From assembly GCF_001704275.1 (NCBI RefSeq), contig NZ_CP011533.1, positions 6,076,001-6,140,000 of the forward strand: a DNA stretch of 64,000 bases, read 5' to 3'. The notes beneath the pieces were generated by a model. The model did not search any database and was not told the origin of the DNA. It saw nothing but the letters and a program-made list of their open reading frames with translations. A program made the position numbers and the translations under genes. Positions 1 through 10,025 of this stretch are shown here, piece by piece (position 1 is the stretch's first letter; each line of letters begins with the position of its first letter). The DNA comes from Streptomyces noursei ATCC 11455. GTDB taxonomy: Bacteria; Actinomycetota; Actinomycetes; Streptomycetales; Streptomycetaceae.

Positions 1-2
1 AA

Positions 3-350
3 GTGTTCCAGAGGTACGGCCCACGTTGTGCCCTCTCGGGGATCGCGGTGCCGCAGATGGTTGAGGCAGCTCACCTCCGGGGCGACGCCGACGGCGGTAC
101 CTCCGACGCTCGTAACGGCCTGCCCATGAACGCGGCGCTCCACCGGGCATTCGATGCCCATCTGTTCGCGATCAACCCTGACACTCTGACCGCAGAGGCA
201 CGCCCCGGTGGGCCCAAGCTGAAGGACATGGGGATCGTGCATCCGAAGCTGACGCTGGAACGTCTACCGCACCCCGACGCCCTCAGGTGGCGCTACAACG
301 AGTGGCTGCGCTGCACGGGCCGAGAAGGGGAAGCGTCAGCCGATCGCTAG
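3..350 (+). CDS. HNH endonuclease-domain protein, C-terminal part (5' end outside window)
   Basis: The translation contains a Cys close to the window edge (RCALSG), an AAHL segment and the block NGLPMNAALHRAFD, which together form the usual HNH_2-type core seen at the C-terminus of restriction-like nucleases. The first in-frame GTG is at base 3. HNH_2 domains normally sit behind a longer N-terminal region, so the gene very probably begins upstream of the window and this is only its last 115 codons. It would cut DNA, with His and Asn residues holding a metal ion; the specificity cannot be told. It ends about 75 bases before a strong hairpin terminator and lies on the 3' side of a tRNA-Arg gene on the other strand, a position where integrated elements often sit. 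Confidence 0.7.
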   Translation: MFQRYGPRCALSGIAVPQMVEAAHLRGDADGGTSDARNGLPMNAALHRAFDAHLFAINPDTLTAEARPGGPKLKDMGIVHPKLTLERLPHPDALRWRYNEWLRCTGREGEASADR

Positions 351-426
351 GCGCCCCTGCCGGCCCCCGGAGAACTTCCCCGCGTATTCACCGCAGCGAC
401 CCGCCAAAACCCGGTGACAGCCGGAC

Positions 427-469
427 AGCGCCGGACCCTCCCCGCGATCCGCGGGGAGGGTCCGGCGCT
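427..469 (+). terminator. Rho-independent terminator after the HNH gene
   Basis: A perfect 19-bp inverted repeat (427-445 with 451-469) has a 5-nt loop and runs into CTTTTCT on the plus strand. It closes the HNH transcription unit and would also block readthrough toward the tRNA. Confidence 0.85.
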
Positions 470-502
470 TTTCTGCGCGTGGCCACATGTGCTCTGACCA
501 GC

Positions 503-528
503 AAAAAGACCCTCCCGAAGGAGGGTCT
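503..528 (-). terminator. Rho-independent terminator of the tRNA-Arg gene
   Basis: A 9-bp stem (507-515 with 520-528) with a CGAA/TTCG tetraloop is followed on the minus strand by five T residues (503-507 on the plus strand are A). It lies directly 3' of the tRNA on the minus strand. Confidence 0.85.
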
Positions 529-532
529 GGTC

Positions 533-608
533 TGGCGCCCCCGGCAGGACTCGAACCTGCGGCCAAGTGCTTAGAAGGCACCTGCTCTATCCACTGAGCT
601 ACGGGGGC
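533..608 (-). tRNA. tRNA-Arg (anticodon TCT)
   Basis: Read on the minus strand this is a full 76-nt cloverleaf with the 3' CCA encoded (533-535). The acceptor stem GCCCCCG pairs with CGGGGGC. The D arm is GCTC..GAGC. The anticodon stem GGTGC/GCACT (one G-T pair) has the loop CTTCTAA, and the T arm is GCAGG-TTCGAGT-CCTGC. Anticodon TCT reads AGA, a rare codon in high-GC genomes. Confidence 0.95.
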
Positions 609-910
609 CGGGTGGTCGGCGTGGATCACGACCGCGGACCAGGATAGAGGCCCGGGTGCCTCGTCCCGGTTGCTTCACCTCCGTGGCACGTTGTGGAGGT
701 TCGGTGAAGCGATCCCGATAATCGCAGGCAGGTACGAATCCTGCACGGCTTTTGACGTCTCGCGCGGCGGGTGTTGTGCACTCGTTATGCCTGCGTCTTG
801 GATGTTACGAAAATCCCATTTGGGTCCTATCTCGCCCCCTGGGGACCCTTGCGGCGCACGCAAGGGTCTATACGCTTCAAAAAGCTAACGAAATTGGGCA
901 TTCTTCACAT
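609..910. promoter_or_regulatory. Intergenic region with promoter of tRNA-Arg and leader of dynA
   Basis: No credible gene was found. The stretch from about 770 to 910 is clearly lower in GC than its surroundings, as promoters are. A perfect 10-bp inverted repeat (844-853 with 859-868, loop 5) is followed at once by TATACG, a plausible -10 for the downstream GTPase operon. I see no good Shine-Dalgarno before the GTG at 911. Confidence 0.5.
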
Positions 911-2701
911 GTGGCGACCTTGGACGTAGGACCCCGGCTGATCGACGCACTGTCCGTTCTGCGCGACCGTGTCGACGCCGCACGATTCCCCCTGCCGCTC
1001 GGGGGCGCCGCTCGCGCCCGGCGCGACCGGGCGGAGCTGCTCTCCCAGCTGGATGACTATGTGATGCCCCGCCTGCGCGCCCCTAAGGCCCCTCTTCTCG
1101 CGGTCGTCGGAGGCTCCACGGGGGCAGGCAAGTCCACCCTGGTCAATTCGCTGGTGGGGCGACGAGTCTCGGAGGCCGGGGTGCTGCGGCCCACGACGCG
1201 TACGCCGGTGCTGGTCTGCCACCCCGACGACCACGGCTGGTTCGCCGGGCAGCGGGTGCTGCCGGGGCTCACCCGGGTGTGGGTGCCCGAGCAGGACGGT
1301 GGCGAGGGCGGCGAGCGGGACGACGGAGGGGGGAGAGGGGAGGAGGTGGAGAAGGGCCTCGGCGGGGGGCGTGGGCGGGTGGCGGGGGAGCCGGGGACGC
1401 CGACCGTGCGGATCGAGACGGACCCCGCGCTGCCCAGCGGCCTGGCGCTGCTGGACGCCCCGGACATCGACTCGCTGGTGGCCGGCAACCGCGAACTGGC
1501 CGCCGAGTTGATCTGCGCGGCCGACGTCTGGGTGCTGGTCACCACGGCCGCCCGGTACGCCGACGCGGTGCCCTGGCACCTGCTGCGCACCGCGAAGGAA
1601 TACGACGTCACGCTGGTCACCGTGCTGGACCGGGTGCCGCACCAGATCGCTGCCGAGATCTCCGCACGGTACGCGGAGCTCCTGCAGCGCGCCGGGCTCG
1701 GCCACGTACCCCGCTTCACCATTCCCGAGCTGCCCGAGTCCGCGGGCGGGGGCCGCGGACTGCTCCCCGCCACCGCGGTCGCCGGCCTGCGCGACTGGCT
1801 CGAACGCCACGCCCTGGACCCCGCCGCCCGTAGTGCCGCCGCGGACCGGACCGCCACCGGCGCGATCGCCTCGCTGCGTAGCCGGATGCCCGCGCTGGCC
1901 GGGGCCGCCGCCGCGCAGCACGCCGCGGCGCTGCGGCTGGCTGGCCGCGTCGAGGAGGCGTACGAGGAGGCCGCCGAGCGGGTGCGGCGCGAGGTCGCGG
2001 CCGGTGAGGTCCTGGCCGGCGACGCCCGCGCCCACTGGCAGGCGCACGGGCCCGGCGGGCGCGCCGACGAACTGCTGGACGCGCTGACCCGAGGGCTCAC
2101 CGCGTTGCTGGTCTGCGCGGTCGAGGGGGCCGACGAGCGGGCCGCGGGCGCCTGGCGGCGGGATCCCGCGGCGGCCGAGATGGCACCGGCCGCGGCGGAC
2201 GGTGCCGCGGGCGCCGCCGGCCGGATCGGTGTGATCGTCCGGCGCTGGCGGCGCTGCCTGGAGGAACTCGCGGAAGAGGAGACCCGGGAGGCGCGTGGTG
2301 GGTCGGCCGGTGAACGGAACGACCCGGTGGACGGGGAGCGACCGACGGCGTTGCTGGCCACCGCGCTGCTGGGCGGGCGCCGGGCCCGTACGGCGGGCGA
2401 GAACCTCGCCGACCTCTTGGGGGCGCAGAGCGCGCTGCGGCTGTGCGACCAGGGCGCCAGGTTGCTGACCAGGTATCTGGAGCACGCCCTCGACGGTGAA
2501 CGGGAGCGCCGGCTGGCCCCGTTGGACCGGCTGACGGTGCCGCCGGACCAGCAGGCCGAACTGATCGCCGCGCTGTCGGTGGTGCAGCGCGAGCAGCGTC
2601 GGAGGCGGCCGGTGGAGGCGTGGGAGACGGAGCGGCGGACCGAACGGGAGCGCGGGCGCGCGACGGCGGACCGGTGCGGGAGAGAGGCGGTGACGGGGTG
2701 A
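911..2701 (+). CDS. dynA: Dynamin-like GTPase DynA
   Basis: A 596-aa GTPase starting at GTG 911 ([10 protein letters not shown]). An upstream in-frame start exists, but the extra residues look non-coding. The P-loop [10 protein letters not shown] is near residues 67-76, with a switch/G3-like LLDAPDIDS near 182 and a TVLDRVP segment in the G4 position near 236. The C-terminal half is Ala/Glu/Arg-rich and helical, as in dynamin stalks. Residues about 130-160 are a Gly/Glu-rich low-complexity insert. It overlaps the next GTPase gene by GTGA. From established knowledge, Streptomyces carries a tandem dynA-dynB pair that stabilises FtsZ rings at sporulation septa, and this pair plus the adjacent ssbB fits that locus. 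The assignment to dynA rests on order and on lack of membrane segments. Confidence 0.8.
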   Translation: MATLDVGPRLIDALSVLRDRVDAARFPLPLGGAARARRDRAELLSQLDDYVMPRLRAPKAPLLAVVGGSTGAGKSTLVNSLVGRRVSEAGVLRPTTRTPVLVCHPDDHGWFAGQRVLPGLTRVWVPEQDGGEGGERDDGGGRGEEVEKGLGGGRGRVAGEPGTPTVRIETDPALPSGLALLDAPDIDSLVAGNRELAAELICAADVWVLVTTAARYADAVPWHLLRTAKEYDVTLVTVLDRVPHQIAAEISARYAELLQRAGLGHVPRFTIPELPESAGGGRGLLPATAVAGLRDWLERHALDPAARSAAADRTATGAIASLRSRMPALAGAAAAQHAAALRLAGRVEEAYEEAAERVRREVAAGEVLAGDARAHWQAHGPGGRADELLDALTRGLTALLVCAVEGADERAAGAWRRDPAAAEMAPAAADGAAGAAGRIGVIVRRWRRCLEELAEEETREARGGSAGERNDPVDGERPTALLATALLGGRRARTAGENLADLLGAQSALRLCDQGARLLTRYLEHALDGERERRLAPLDRLTVPPDQQAELIAALSVVQREQRRRRPVEAWETERRTERERGRATADRCGREAVTG

Positions 2702-4938
2702 CGGAGTCCGGGGAGCAACGGGCCGGGACGGGGATCGACGAGGGCGGGGAGGGGGTGGTGTGGGACGACGATTCCGGGATCGAGGGTGCCGGGATCGAGG
2801 GTGCCTGGGATGACGGGGTGATCGCGCGGAGGGTGCGGGGCGGGGCGCAGCGGAGTGGCGCGCGGGCCGCGGGCGCCGCCACTGGTCCGGACGGTCTGCC
2901 GTTGTGCGCGGTGGATGCGGATGTGGACGTGGATGCGGGTGCGCTTGGGGAGGTGGCCGTGGGCAGTGGGAGCAGTGTGTCTGTTGGATCTGCCGGGGTG
3001 CGTGGAGCGCGGGGCATGGGTGGGACGTCGGCCCGTGGGCGTGCGGGCCAGGGGAGGGGAGAACGGGCGGCGGTCGACGGGGAAAGGATGGACGGCGGGG
3101 TCGGACACGGCACCGGGGGCGGTGGCGACGCGGGCCTTGAAGACGGGCTCGCGGACTGCGGGCCCGGGTACAAGTGGGTGCCCGGTGGGGCGCGGCGGGC
3201 CGCCGAGGAGGGGCTGCGGCCCCGGTTGGAGGCACTGCGGGAGCTGATCGCGCTGTCCCGCAGCCGGTTGGACGAGATGGCGCTGGACGAGGCGGGACGA
3301 GTGCTGGAGTCCGCCGACGAGCGGTACCGGCTGTCCGGTGAGCACACCGTCGTCGCCCTCGCGGGCGCGACCGGGAGCGGGAAGTCCTCGCTGTTCAACG
3401 CCCTGGCGGGGGCGTCGCGTTCGGAGGTCGGGGCGCGCCGACCGACGACCGGTGAGCCGGTGGCCTGCGTCTGGTCGGGCGGCCGACCGGGCGCGGAGGG
3501 GCTGCTGCGCCGCCTCGGGGTGCCGGTGCACCGTCGGCACACCCCCGCACAGGGCAGCCCCGAACTGGCCGGGCTGGTCCTGCTCGACCTCCCCGACCAC
3601 GACTCCGCGGCCACCAGGAACCGCGAACAGGTCGACCGGCTACTGGGGTTGGTGGACGCGGTCATCTGGGTGGTGGACCCGGAGAAATACGCGGACGCGG
3701 TGCTCCACGAGCGGTATCTGAGGCCGTTGGCGGGCTATGCCGAGGTCACGTTCGTGGTGCTCAACCAGGTGGACCGGCTGCCCGGCGACGCCGCCGACCA
3801 GGTGGTGGACGACCTGCGTCGGCTGCTGGACGAGGACGGGCTGGCGCTGGGCGAGCACGGGGAACCGGGCGCGGCGGTCATGGCGCTCTCCGCGGCGACC
3901 GGCGAGGGCGTGGCGGAACTGCGGGAGGCGCTGGGGCAGTTCGTCGCGGAACGGGGTGCGGCGGACCGCAGGTTGACGGCGGACGTGGACACCGCGGCGG
4001 ACCGCCTGCGCTCGGCGTACGTCGCGGACAGCCGGGTGGGGCTGACCGAACGGGCCCGGGAGGAGTTCGACGACCGGCTCGCCGAGGCGGTGGGGGCGGT
4101 GGCCACCGGACGGGCGGCGGAACGCGATTGGCTGCGGCATGCGGAGCGGGCGTGCGGTTCCCCATGGTCGCGGCTGCGGTGTCGGCGGAAGGACCGAAGG
4201 GCGCGGCGGCGCGGCGCGGCGCGGATGGCGGACGGGAGCGGCCACGGCACGGGCGAGGTCCGGATCGGCGCGCCGCGCACGGGAACCGGACGTGCTGCTT
4301 CCGGCGGTACCGGTTCCGGAGGTTCCGGTTCCGGGGGGCCGTCCGTCGGCCCGGTGCCCGCGCGCTCCGTGTCCGTGGGCTCCGTGCGGGGCGAGGACGG
4401 GCGGGCGGCGGCGCGGCCGGTGGTGGAGCAGGCGGTCCGGACCGTGGCGGGCGAGGCCGCACAGGGGCTGCCGACGCCATGGGCGCAGGCGGTGCGGGAG
4501 GCGGCGGTGCGGGGCGCCGAGGGGCTGCCGGAGGCGCTGGACGCGGTGGCCGCCGAGGCCGAGGAGACGTTGCGGCTCGGGCCGGACGCCAAGCCGCGGT
4601 GGTGGACGGTGGCGGCCGCGCTGCAGGGATTGCTGTTCGTGTTGCAGGTGGTCGGCGTGTTGTGGCTGGTGGGCGCCGTGACGGGCGTGGTGGACCCGAC
4701 GGAGTGGCTGTCCGGGCTGCTGCCCGCGGTCGTGGGGTCGGTGGGCGGCCCGGCGCTGACCTGGCTGAGCGGGATGGTGGCCCGCGGTCCGGCCCGGCGG
4801 TACGGGCAGGAGGCCGAGCGCCGGCTGCGCGGGGCCGCGGCCGGGTGCGGGCGGGCGCGGGTGCTGGAGCCGGTCGCCGCCGAACTGCTGCGGTACCGCG
4901 AGGTGCGCGAGCGCTACGCGGTGGCTTCGGGCGTCTGA
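2698..4938 (+). CDS. dynB: Dynamin-like GTPase DynB with membrane segments
   Basis: A 746-aa GTPase whose GTG start at 2698 overlaps the dynA stop (GTGA), implying translational coupling. The P-loop GATGSGKSS is near residues 222-230, a G3-like LLDLPDHDS near 294 and a G4-type NQVD near 354. Two hydrophobic segments near residues 640-662 and 676-700 suggest a membrane hairpin, as described for DynB. The first 155 or so residues are an odd Gly/Asp-rich extension with direct DNA repeats, and a second Gly/Ser-rich linker lies near residue 540. Its likely role is as membrane-bound partner of DynA at division septa. The true start could be further inside, because the N-terminal extension shows no recognisable domain. 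Confidence 0.8.
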   Translation: MTESGEQRAGTGIDEGGEGVVWDDDSGIEGAGIEGAWDDGVIARRVRGGAQRSGARAAGAATGPDGLPLCAVDADVDVDAGALGEVAVGSGSSVSVGSAGVRGARGMGGTSARGRAGQGRGERAAVDGERMDGGVGHGTGGGGDAGLEDGLADCGPGYKWVPGGARRAAEEGLRPRLEALRELIALSRSRLDEMALDEAGRVLESADERYRLSGEHTVVALAGATGSGKSSLFNALAGASRSEVGARRPTTGEPVACVWSGGRPGAEGLLRRLGVPVHRRHTPAQGSPELAGLVLLDLPDHDSAATRNREQVDRLLGLVDAVIWVVDPEKYADAVLHERYLRPLAGYAEVTFVVLNQVDRLPGDAADQVVDDLRRLLDEDGLALGEHGEPGAAVMALSAATGEGVAELREALGQFVAERGAADRRLTADVDTAADRLRSAYVADSRVGLTERAREEFDDRLAEAVGAVATGRAAERDWLRHAERACGSPWSRLRCRRKDRRARRRGAARMADGSGHGTGEVRIGAPRTGTGRAASGGTGSGGSGSGGPSVGPVPARSVSVGSVRGEDGRAAARPVVEQAVRTVAGEAAQGLPTPWAQAVREAAVRGAEGLPEALDAVAAEAEETLRLGPDAKPRWWTVAAALQGLLFVLQVVGVLWLVGAVTGVVDPTEWLSGLLPAVVGSVGGPALTWLSGMVARGPARRYGQEAERRLRGAAAGCGRARVLEPVAAELLRYREVRERYAVASGV

Positions 4939-4963
4939 CGGCCCGGCGGGTGAGGTGAGGAGC

Positions 4964-4998
4964 GGGGCCGGGCGGCGGACGGGGCGCCGCCCGGCCCC
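4964..4998 (+). terminator. Hairpin terminator after dynB
   Basis: A perfect 14-bp GC-rich stem (4964-4977 with 4985-4998) has a 7-nt loop, 26 bases after the dynB stop. There is no T tract, as is common in Streptomyces. Confidence 0.65.
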
Positions 4999-5013
4999 TC
5001 GCGGGTGACGGAG

Positions 5014-5040
5014 TTGTCCACAGGCGGCCGGCCGTCCACA
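5014..5040 (+). promoter_or_regulatory. Pair of DnaA-box-like 9-mers
   Basis: TTGTCCACA at 5014-5022 matches the Streptomyces DnaA-box consensus as I know it, and CCGTCCACA at 5032-5040 is a near match in the same orientation, starting 18 bp later. They sit between dynB and ssbB. Binding is inferred only from the motif. Confidence 0.5.
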
Positions 5041-5147
5041 GCCTCCGGCGGCCGGCGCCGCGTCCGTGCAGCATGGGTTCAGCGAAGCGCGGCGCGGAAC
5101 GGCCGCGGCTCGATGCCGCAAAGCGTCACGGGCCGACGGCAATACGT

Positions 5148-5201
5148 AAGGAACACAAGGAAGACGAGGAACACAAGGAAGGCGAGGAAGGCGAGGAAGA
5201 G
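5148..5201 (+). repeat. Six 9-nt polypurine tandem repeats
   Basis: Six adjoining 9-nt units of the form RAGGAANRN (for example AAGGAACAC, AAGGAAGAC, GAGGAAGGC) run without phase breaks. The strand is almost entirely purine. This is the first of three arrays in the dynB-ssbB spacer. Confidence 0.8.
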
Positions 5202-5221
5202 GAACACCTGCCGAGGGGCGC

Positions 5222-5291
5222 GCACCGAGCAAGACGCACCGAGCAAGACGCACCGAGCAAGACGCGGCAAACAAGACGCGGCAAACAGGAT
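5222..5291 (+). repeat. Five 14-nt tandem repeats
   Basis: Three identical copies of GCACCGAGCAAGAC (5222-5263) are followed by two variants, GCGGCAAACAAGAC and GCGGCAAACAGGAT, in exact 14-nt phase. Confidence 0.9.
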
Positions 5292-5296
5292 GGGCC

Positions 5297-5426
5297 GAAG
5301 TGACAGGCCGAAGCGACGTGTTGAAGCGACGTGTTGAAGTGACGGGTCGAAGCGGCGTTCCGGAGTTACTTAGTGAAGCGACGTGCTGACGCGACGTACT
5401 GAAGCGGCGTACTGAAGTGACGTCAT
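5297..5426 (+). repeat. Ten 13-nt iteron-like tandem repeats upstream of ssbB
   Basis: Ten consecutive 13-nt units built on GAAGYGACGTNYT stay in perfect phase from 5297 to 5426 (GAAGCGACGTGTT twice, GAAGCGGCGTACT, GAAGTGACGTCAT and others; the unit at 5362-5374 is the most diverged). The array ends 25 bases before the ssbB ATG, so it covers its promoter or leader. Confidence 0.9.
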
Positions 5427-5451
5427 AAAGAAGGGGACGGGGGAGGCATTC

Positions 5452-5997
5452 ATGAGCGACACGATGGTGACGCTGGTGGGGAACGTGGCCACGGCGGTGG
5501 AGCACCGGGAGACCGCGGCGGGGGTGTCGGTGGCGCGGTTCCGGATGGCGGCGACCTCGCGGCGGTGGGACAAGGCCCGGGAGTGTTGGACCGACGGGGA
5601 GACGAGTTTCTACACCGTTCGGTCGTGGCGGGCGCTCGCGGACAATGTCGCCGCTTCGGTGGCGGTCGGCGAACCCCTCGTCGTTCAGGGGAGATTGCGG
5701 CTGCGAGAAGGGGAGCAGCCACCGGAGAAGGGCGGTCAGCGGTGGTTCGCGGCGGAGGTCGACGCCCTTGCGATCGGGCACGATCTCGCCCGCGGGACGT
5801 CCGCATTCCGTCGGACGGCAAGGGCGCCGAGGAAAGCGGGAGAGGGGACTCAACCGGACGCGGAAGGGGGGACGTTGGGGGAAGTTGAATCGGGTACGAC
5901 TGTGGTAATGGGGGCGGTGGCGGAACGGCGGACGGTCGTTCCGGTGGGGCGGACGAGTCCGGACGGCAATTCGCCCCAGAAGGCATCTGTGCCCTGA
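5452..5997 (+). CDS. ssbB: Single-stranded DNA-binding protein SsbB
   Basis: A 181-aa protein with the OB-fold of bacterial SSBs in residues 1-110: MVTLVGNVAT, a VARFRMA strand, TSFYTVRSW, and the ending DALAIGHDLARGTSAF. The C-terminus is a divergent low-complexity tail and lacks the acidic tip (DDDIPF type) that recruits repair proteins. That points to the second SSB paralogue, SsbB, rather than the housekeeping SsbA. Streptomyces SsbB is known to act in chromosome segregation during sporulation, which fits the neighbouring dynA/dynB. ATG 5452 follows a GGGGGAGG Shine-Dalgarno. Its promoter region is occupied by the repeat arrays described separately. Regulation by them is only a guess. Confidence 0.88.
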   Translation: MSDTMVTLVGNVATAVEHRETAAGVSVARFRMAATSRRWDKARECWTDGETSFYTVRSWRALADNVAASVAVGEPLVVQGRLRLREGEQPPEKGGQRWFAAEVDALAIGHDLARGTSAFRRTARAPRKAGEGTQPDAEGGTLGEVESGTTVVMGAVAERRTVVPVGRTSPDGNSPQKASVP

Positions 5998-6229
5998 AAA
6001 CGGCCAGCGATTTGTCGATAATGTTAGCTGGAGGTGAGCGTATTCGGTAACGATTGCGATTCGGATCGCTTGTGGAACGCCATTACCGGGGACCCTGATG
6101 CGTCCGCTCCATAGGATCCGACGAGTACTCACGGGGGCTGACCAGGCTGACCAGTTCGGCCGTTGAGTTCTTGGGATCTTTCCGGCGAGGCGACCTCTCC
6201 AGCCGACCGCTTCGCCCAGAGGGGAAATC

Positions 6230-7633
6230 ATGCTTTCGATGAAGGGGCGGGGCGCAGCCCGCCTTGCCGCCGCGGTCGTGGCCTCGGGCCTGATCGCGGC
6301 GGGCACGATAGCCACCGCGGGCACCGCCGTGGCGGATGACCCGGCCGCGTCGCACGGGGGCGCTACCGCCACCCTCGGCGGTCTGAAGACCTTCGACCAG
6401 GCCGTGGTGCACGGCAACGGAGGGGACCAGCGCGTCGGCGCCGGCCTCTTCGAGATGTCGGTGGACAACGGTGGCACGCTGCAGACGTACTGCATCGACA
6501 TCCACAACCCGACGCAGCAGCAGGCCCGCTACCAGGAAGTGCCCTGGAGCGCCTCGTCGCTGCACGACAACCCGGACGCCGGCAAGATCCGCTGGATCCT
6601 GCAGAGCTCCTACCCGCAGGTGAACGACCTGGCCGCGCTCTCCGCCAAGGCCGGTGCCGGGCAGCTGTCCGAGAAGACCGCCGCGGCCGGTACCCAGGTC
6701 GCGATCTGGCGCTTCTCCGACCACGCCAAGGTGGACGCGGTCGACCCGGCCGCCGAGAAGCTCGCCGACTACCTGGAGAAGAGCGCGCAGAGCGTCGCGG
6801 AGCCCAAGGCGTCGCTGACCCTGGACCCGCCCGCGGTCTCCGGCAAGTCCGGCAGCAAGATCGGCCCGGTCACCGTGCACACCAACGCCGACAGCGTCAC
6901 CATCGCCCCGGCGGCGGACGTGCCGGCCGGCGTGAAGATCGTGGGCAAGGACGGCAAGCCGGTCACCAGCGCCGCCGACGGCACCCAGCTGTTCTTCGAC
7001 GTCCCCAAGGGGGCCGCGGACGGCAACACCTCGCTGACCGCGCAGGCCGCGACCAAGGTCCCGGTCGGTCGGGCCTTCACCGGCATCGGTGAGCACGCCA
7101 AGAGCCAGACCCAGATCCTGGCCGGCTCCAGCGAGTCCACGGTCTCCGCGGCCGCCACCGTCTCCTGGAAGAAGCAGGGCGCGATCCCGGCGATCACCGC
7201 GGAGAAGAACTGCTCCAAGGGCGGCGTGGACGTCACCGCGAGCAACAAGGGCGATGAGGCGTTCCGCTTCCAGCTCTCCGGCAAGGACTACGAGGTCGCG
7301 CCGGGCGCGTCCAAGACCGTGACCGTTCCGGTCGCCGAGGACCACCCGTACCAGATCACGATCACCGGTGCGGGCGGCTTCAAGAAGACCTTCTCCGGCG
7401 TCCTGGACTGCAAGACCGCGGGCAACGGCGGCCAGCCCTCGCCGCACCCCAGCTCGCCCTCGACCGGTGGCACCACCGGCGGTAGCACCACCGGCGGGCA
7501 CGGCACCGACCTCGCCGAGACCGGTTCCAGCAGCGCCACCCCGGTGATCGCGGGCGTCGCGCTCGGCCTCGTCGTGATCGGCGGCGCGGCGGTGTTCTTC
7601 CTGCGCAAGAAGAAGACCGGACAGGCCGCGTAA
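6230..7633 (+). CDS. LAETG-anchored surface protein with thioester (TQXA) domain
   Basis: A 467-aa exported protein. It has an N-terminal signal peptide of about 35 residues (cleavage near AVA-DD) and then a thioester domain with Cys in TYCIDIH near residue 87 and Gln in TQVAIW near 155. The Cys-Gln pair forms an internal thioester able to bond covalently to host or partner amines. After a beta-rich middle and a Ser/Thr/Gly/Pro stalk come the sorting signal LAETG near residue 428, a membrane helix and a KKK tail. LAXTG is the motif used by class E sortases of Streptomyces. GAGGGGA precedes the ATG by a proper distance. The ligand is unknown. Confidence 0.88.
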   Translation: MLSMKGRGAARLAAAVVASGLIAAGTIATAGTAVADDPAASHGGATATLGGLKTFDQAVVHGNGGDQRVGAGLFEMSVDNGGTLQTYCIDIHNPTQQQARYQEVPWSASSLHDNPDAGKIRWILQSSYPQVNDLAALSAKAGAGQLSEKTAAAGTQVAIWRFSDHAKVDAVDPAAEKLADYLEKSAQSVAEPKASLTLDPPAVSGKSGSKIGPVTVHTNADSVTIAPAADVPAGVKIVGKDGKPVTSAADGTQLFFDVPKGAADGNTSLTAQAATKVPVGRAFTGIGEHAKSQTQILAGSSESTVSAAATVSWKKQGAIPAITAEKNCSKGGVDVTASNKGDEAFRFQLSGKDYEVAPGASKTVTVPVAEDHPYQITITGAGGFKKTFSGVLDCKTAGNGGQPSPHPSSPSTGGTTGGSTTGGHGTDLAETGSSSATPVIAGVALGLVVIGGAAVFFLRKKKTGQAA

Positions 7634-7733
7634 GCGGGACGGCCAGCCGTCACACTCGCAGCACAGTCCTCATGACCACCGGTGAGCGGGCCGTCGGCGC
7701 ACCGTGAGCGGATGGTCACCGGACGCGCAAGCC

Positions 7734-7770
7734 GAAGGCCCCGGAGCGGACACCTCGCTCCGGGGCCTTC
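7734..7770 (+). terminator. Terminator after the surface-protein gene
   Basis: A perfect 15-bp stem (7734-7748 with 7756-7770) has a 7-nt loop about 100 bases beyond the stop codon, separating this gene from ettA. Confidence 0.75.
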
Positions 7771-7920
7771 GCCGTCCGTTCTTCGGAACCCGTTTCCGTC
7801 CGGGGATGGACGTACGGCAAGATGGGGTGTATCTGCCCTCCAGCGGCCGCGCCGCACCATGGCCCAGGCGGCGGAGCCACCCAGACCACCTGATAGATCC
7901 AAACTGCCGGACGGTTTCTC

Positions 7921-9585
<1,665 letters not shown>

Positions 9586-9590
9586 CCGTC

Positions 9591-10025
9591 GTGCGACACC
9601 TCTACTCCTGCCCCCTGCGCTGGTCGGACATGGACGCGTTCGGCCATGTCAACAACGCGGTGTTCGTCCGCTACCTCGAAGAGGCGCGGATCGACTTCAT
9701 GCGCCGGCTGGCGCCGGGGGGCGGCAGTCCGTCGTTCAAGGGCGGCTCGGTCGTCGCCCGGCACGAGATCGACTACCTGCGGCAGCTGGTGCACCGGCCC
9801 GAGCCGGTGACCGTCGAGCTGTGGGTGCGGAAGATCAGTGCCGCGTCGATGACGGTGGGGTACGAGGTCAAGGACGAGGACACGGTCTACCTGCGGGCCT
9901 CGACCGTGGTCGTGCCGTTCGACTTCGCCGCGGGGCGGCCGCGCCGCCTCACGGCGGAGGAGAAGGCGATCCTCAAGGAGTACCTGGACGACGCCGCGCA
10001 TCAGGAAGGGGCCGTCGGCGCATGA
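9591..10025 (+). CDS. Hotdog-fold acyl-CoA thioesterase (4-hydroxybenzoyl-CoA thioesterase type)
   Basis: 144 aa from GTG 9591, only 5 bases after ettA. The segment WSDMDAFGHVNN carries the Asp, Gly, His, Val and Asn pattern of YbgC/4HBT thioesterases, where the Asp is catalytic. EEARIDFM and RHEIDYLR follow in family order. It should hydrolyse short or aromatic acyl-CoA in the cytosol; the substrate cannot be told. Its stop overlaps the next start (ATGA), so the two are translationally coupled. Confidence 0.85.
   Translation: MRHLYSCPLRWSDMDAFGHVNNAVFVRYLEEARIDFMRRLAPGGGSPSFKGGSVVARHEIDYLRQLVHRPEPVTVELWVRKISAASMTVGYEVKDEDTVYLRASTVVVPFDFAAGRPRRLTAEEKAILKEYLDDAAHQEGAVGA

Noticed and set aside
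5005..5337. A 110-codon plus-strand frame through the repeat arrays
   Set aside because: It simply translates the tandem repeats and has no start signal, known motif or normal codon bias.
5148..5426. CRISPR array
   Set aside because: Repeats are 9-14 nt and contiguous with no unique spacers, and no cas genes are present.
5998..6229. Cyclic-di-AMP riboswitch before the surface-protein gene
   Set aside because: The conserved core motifs of that riboswitch were not found in the 232-base leader.
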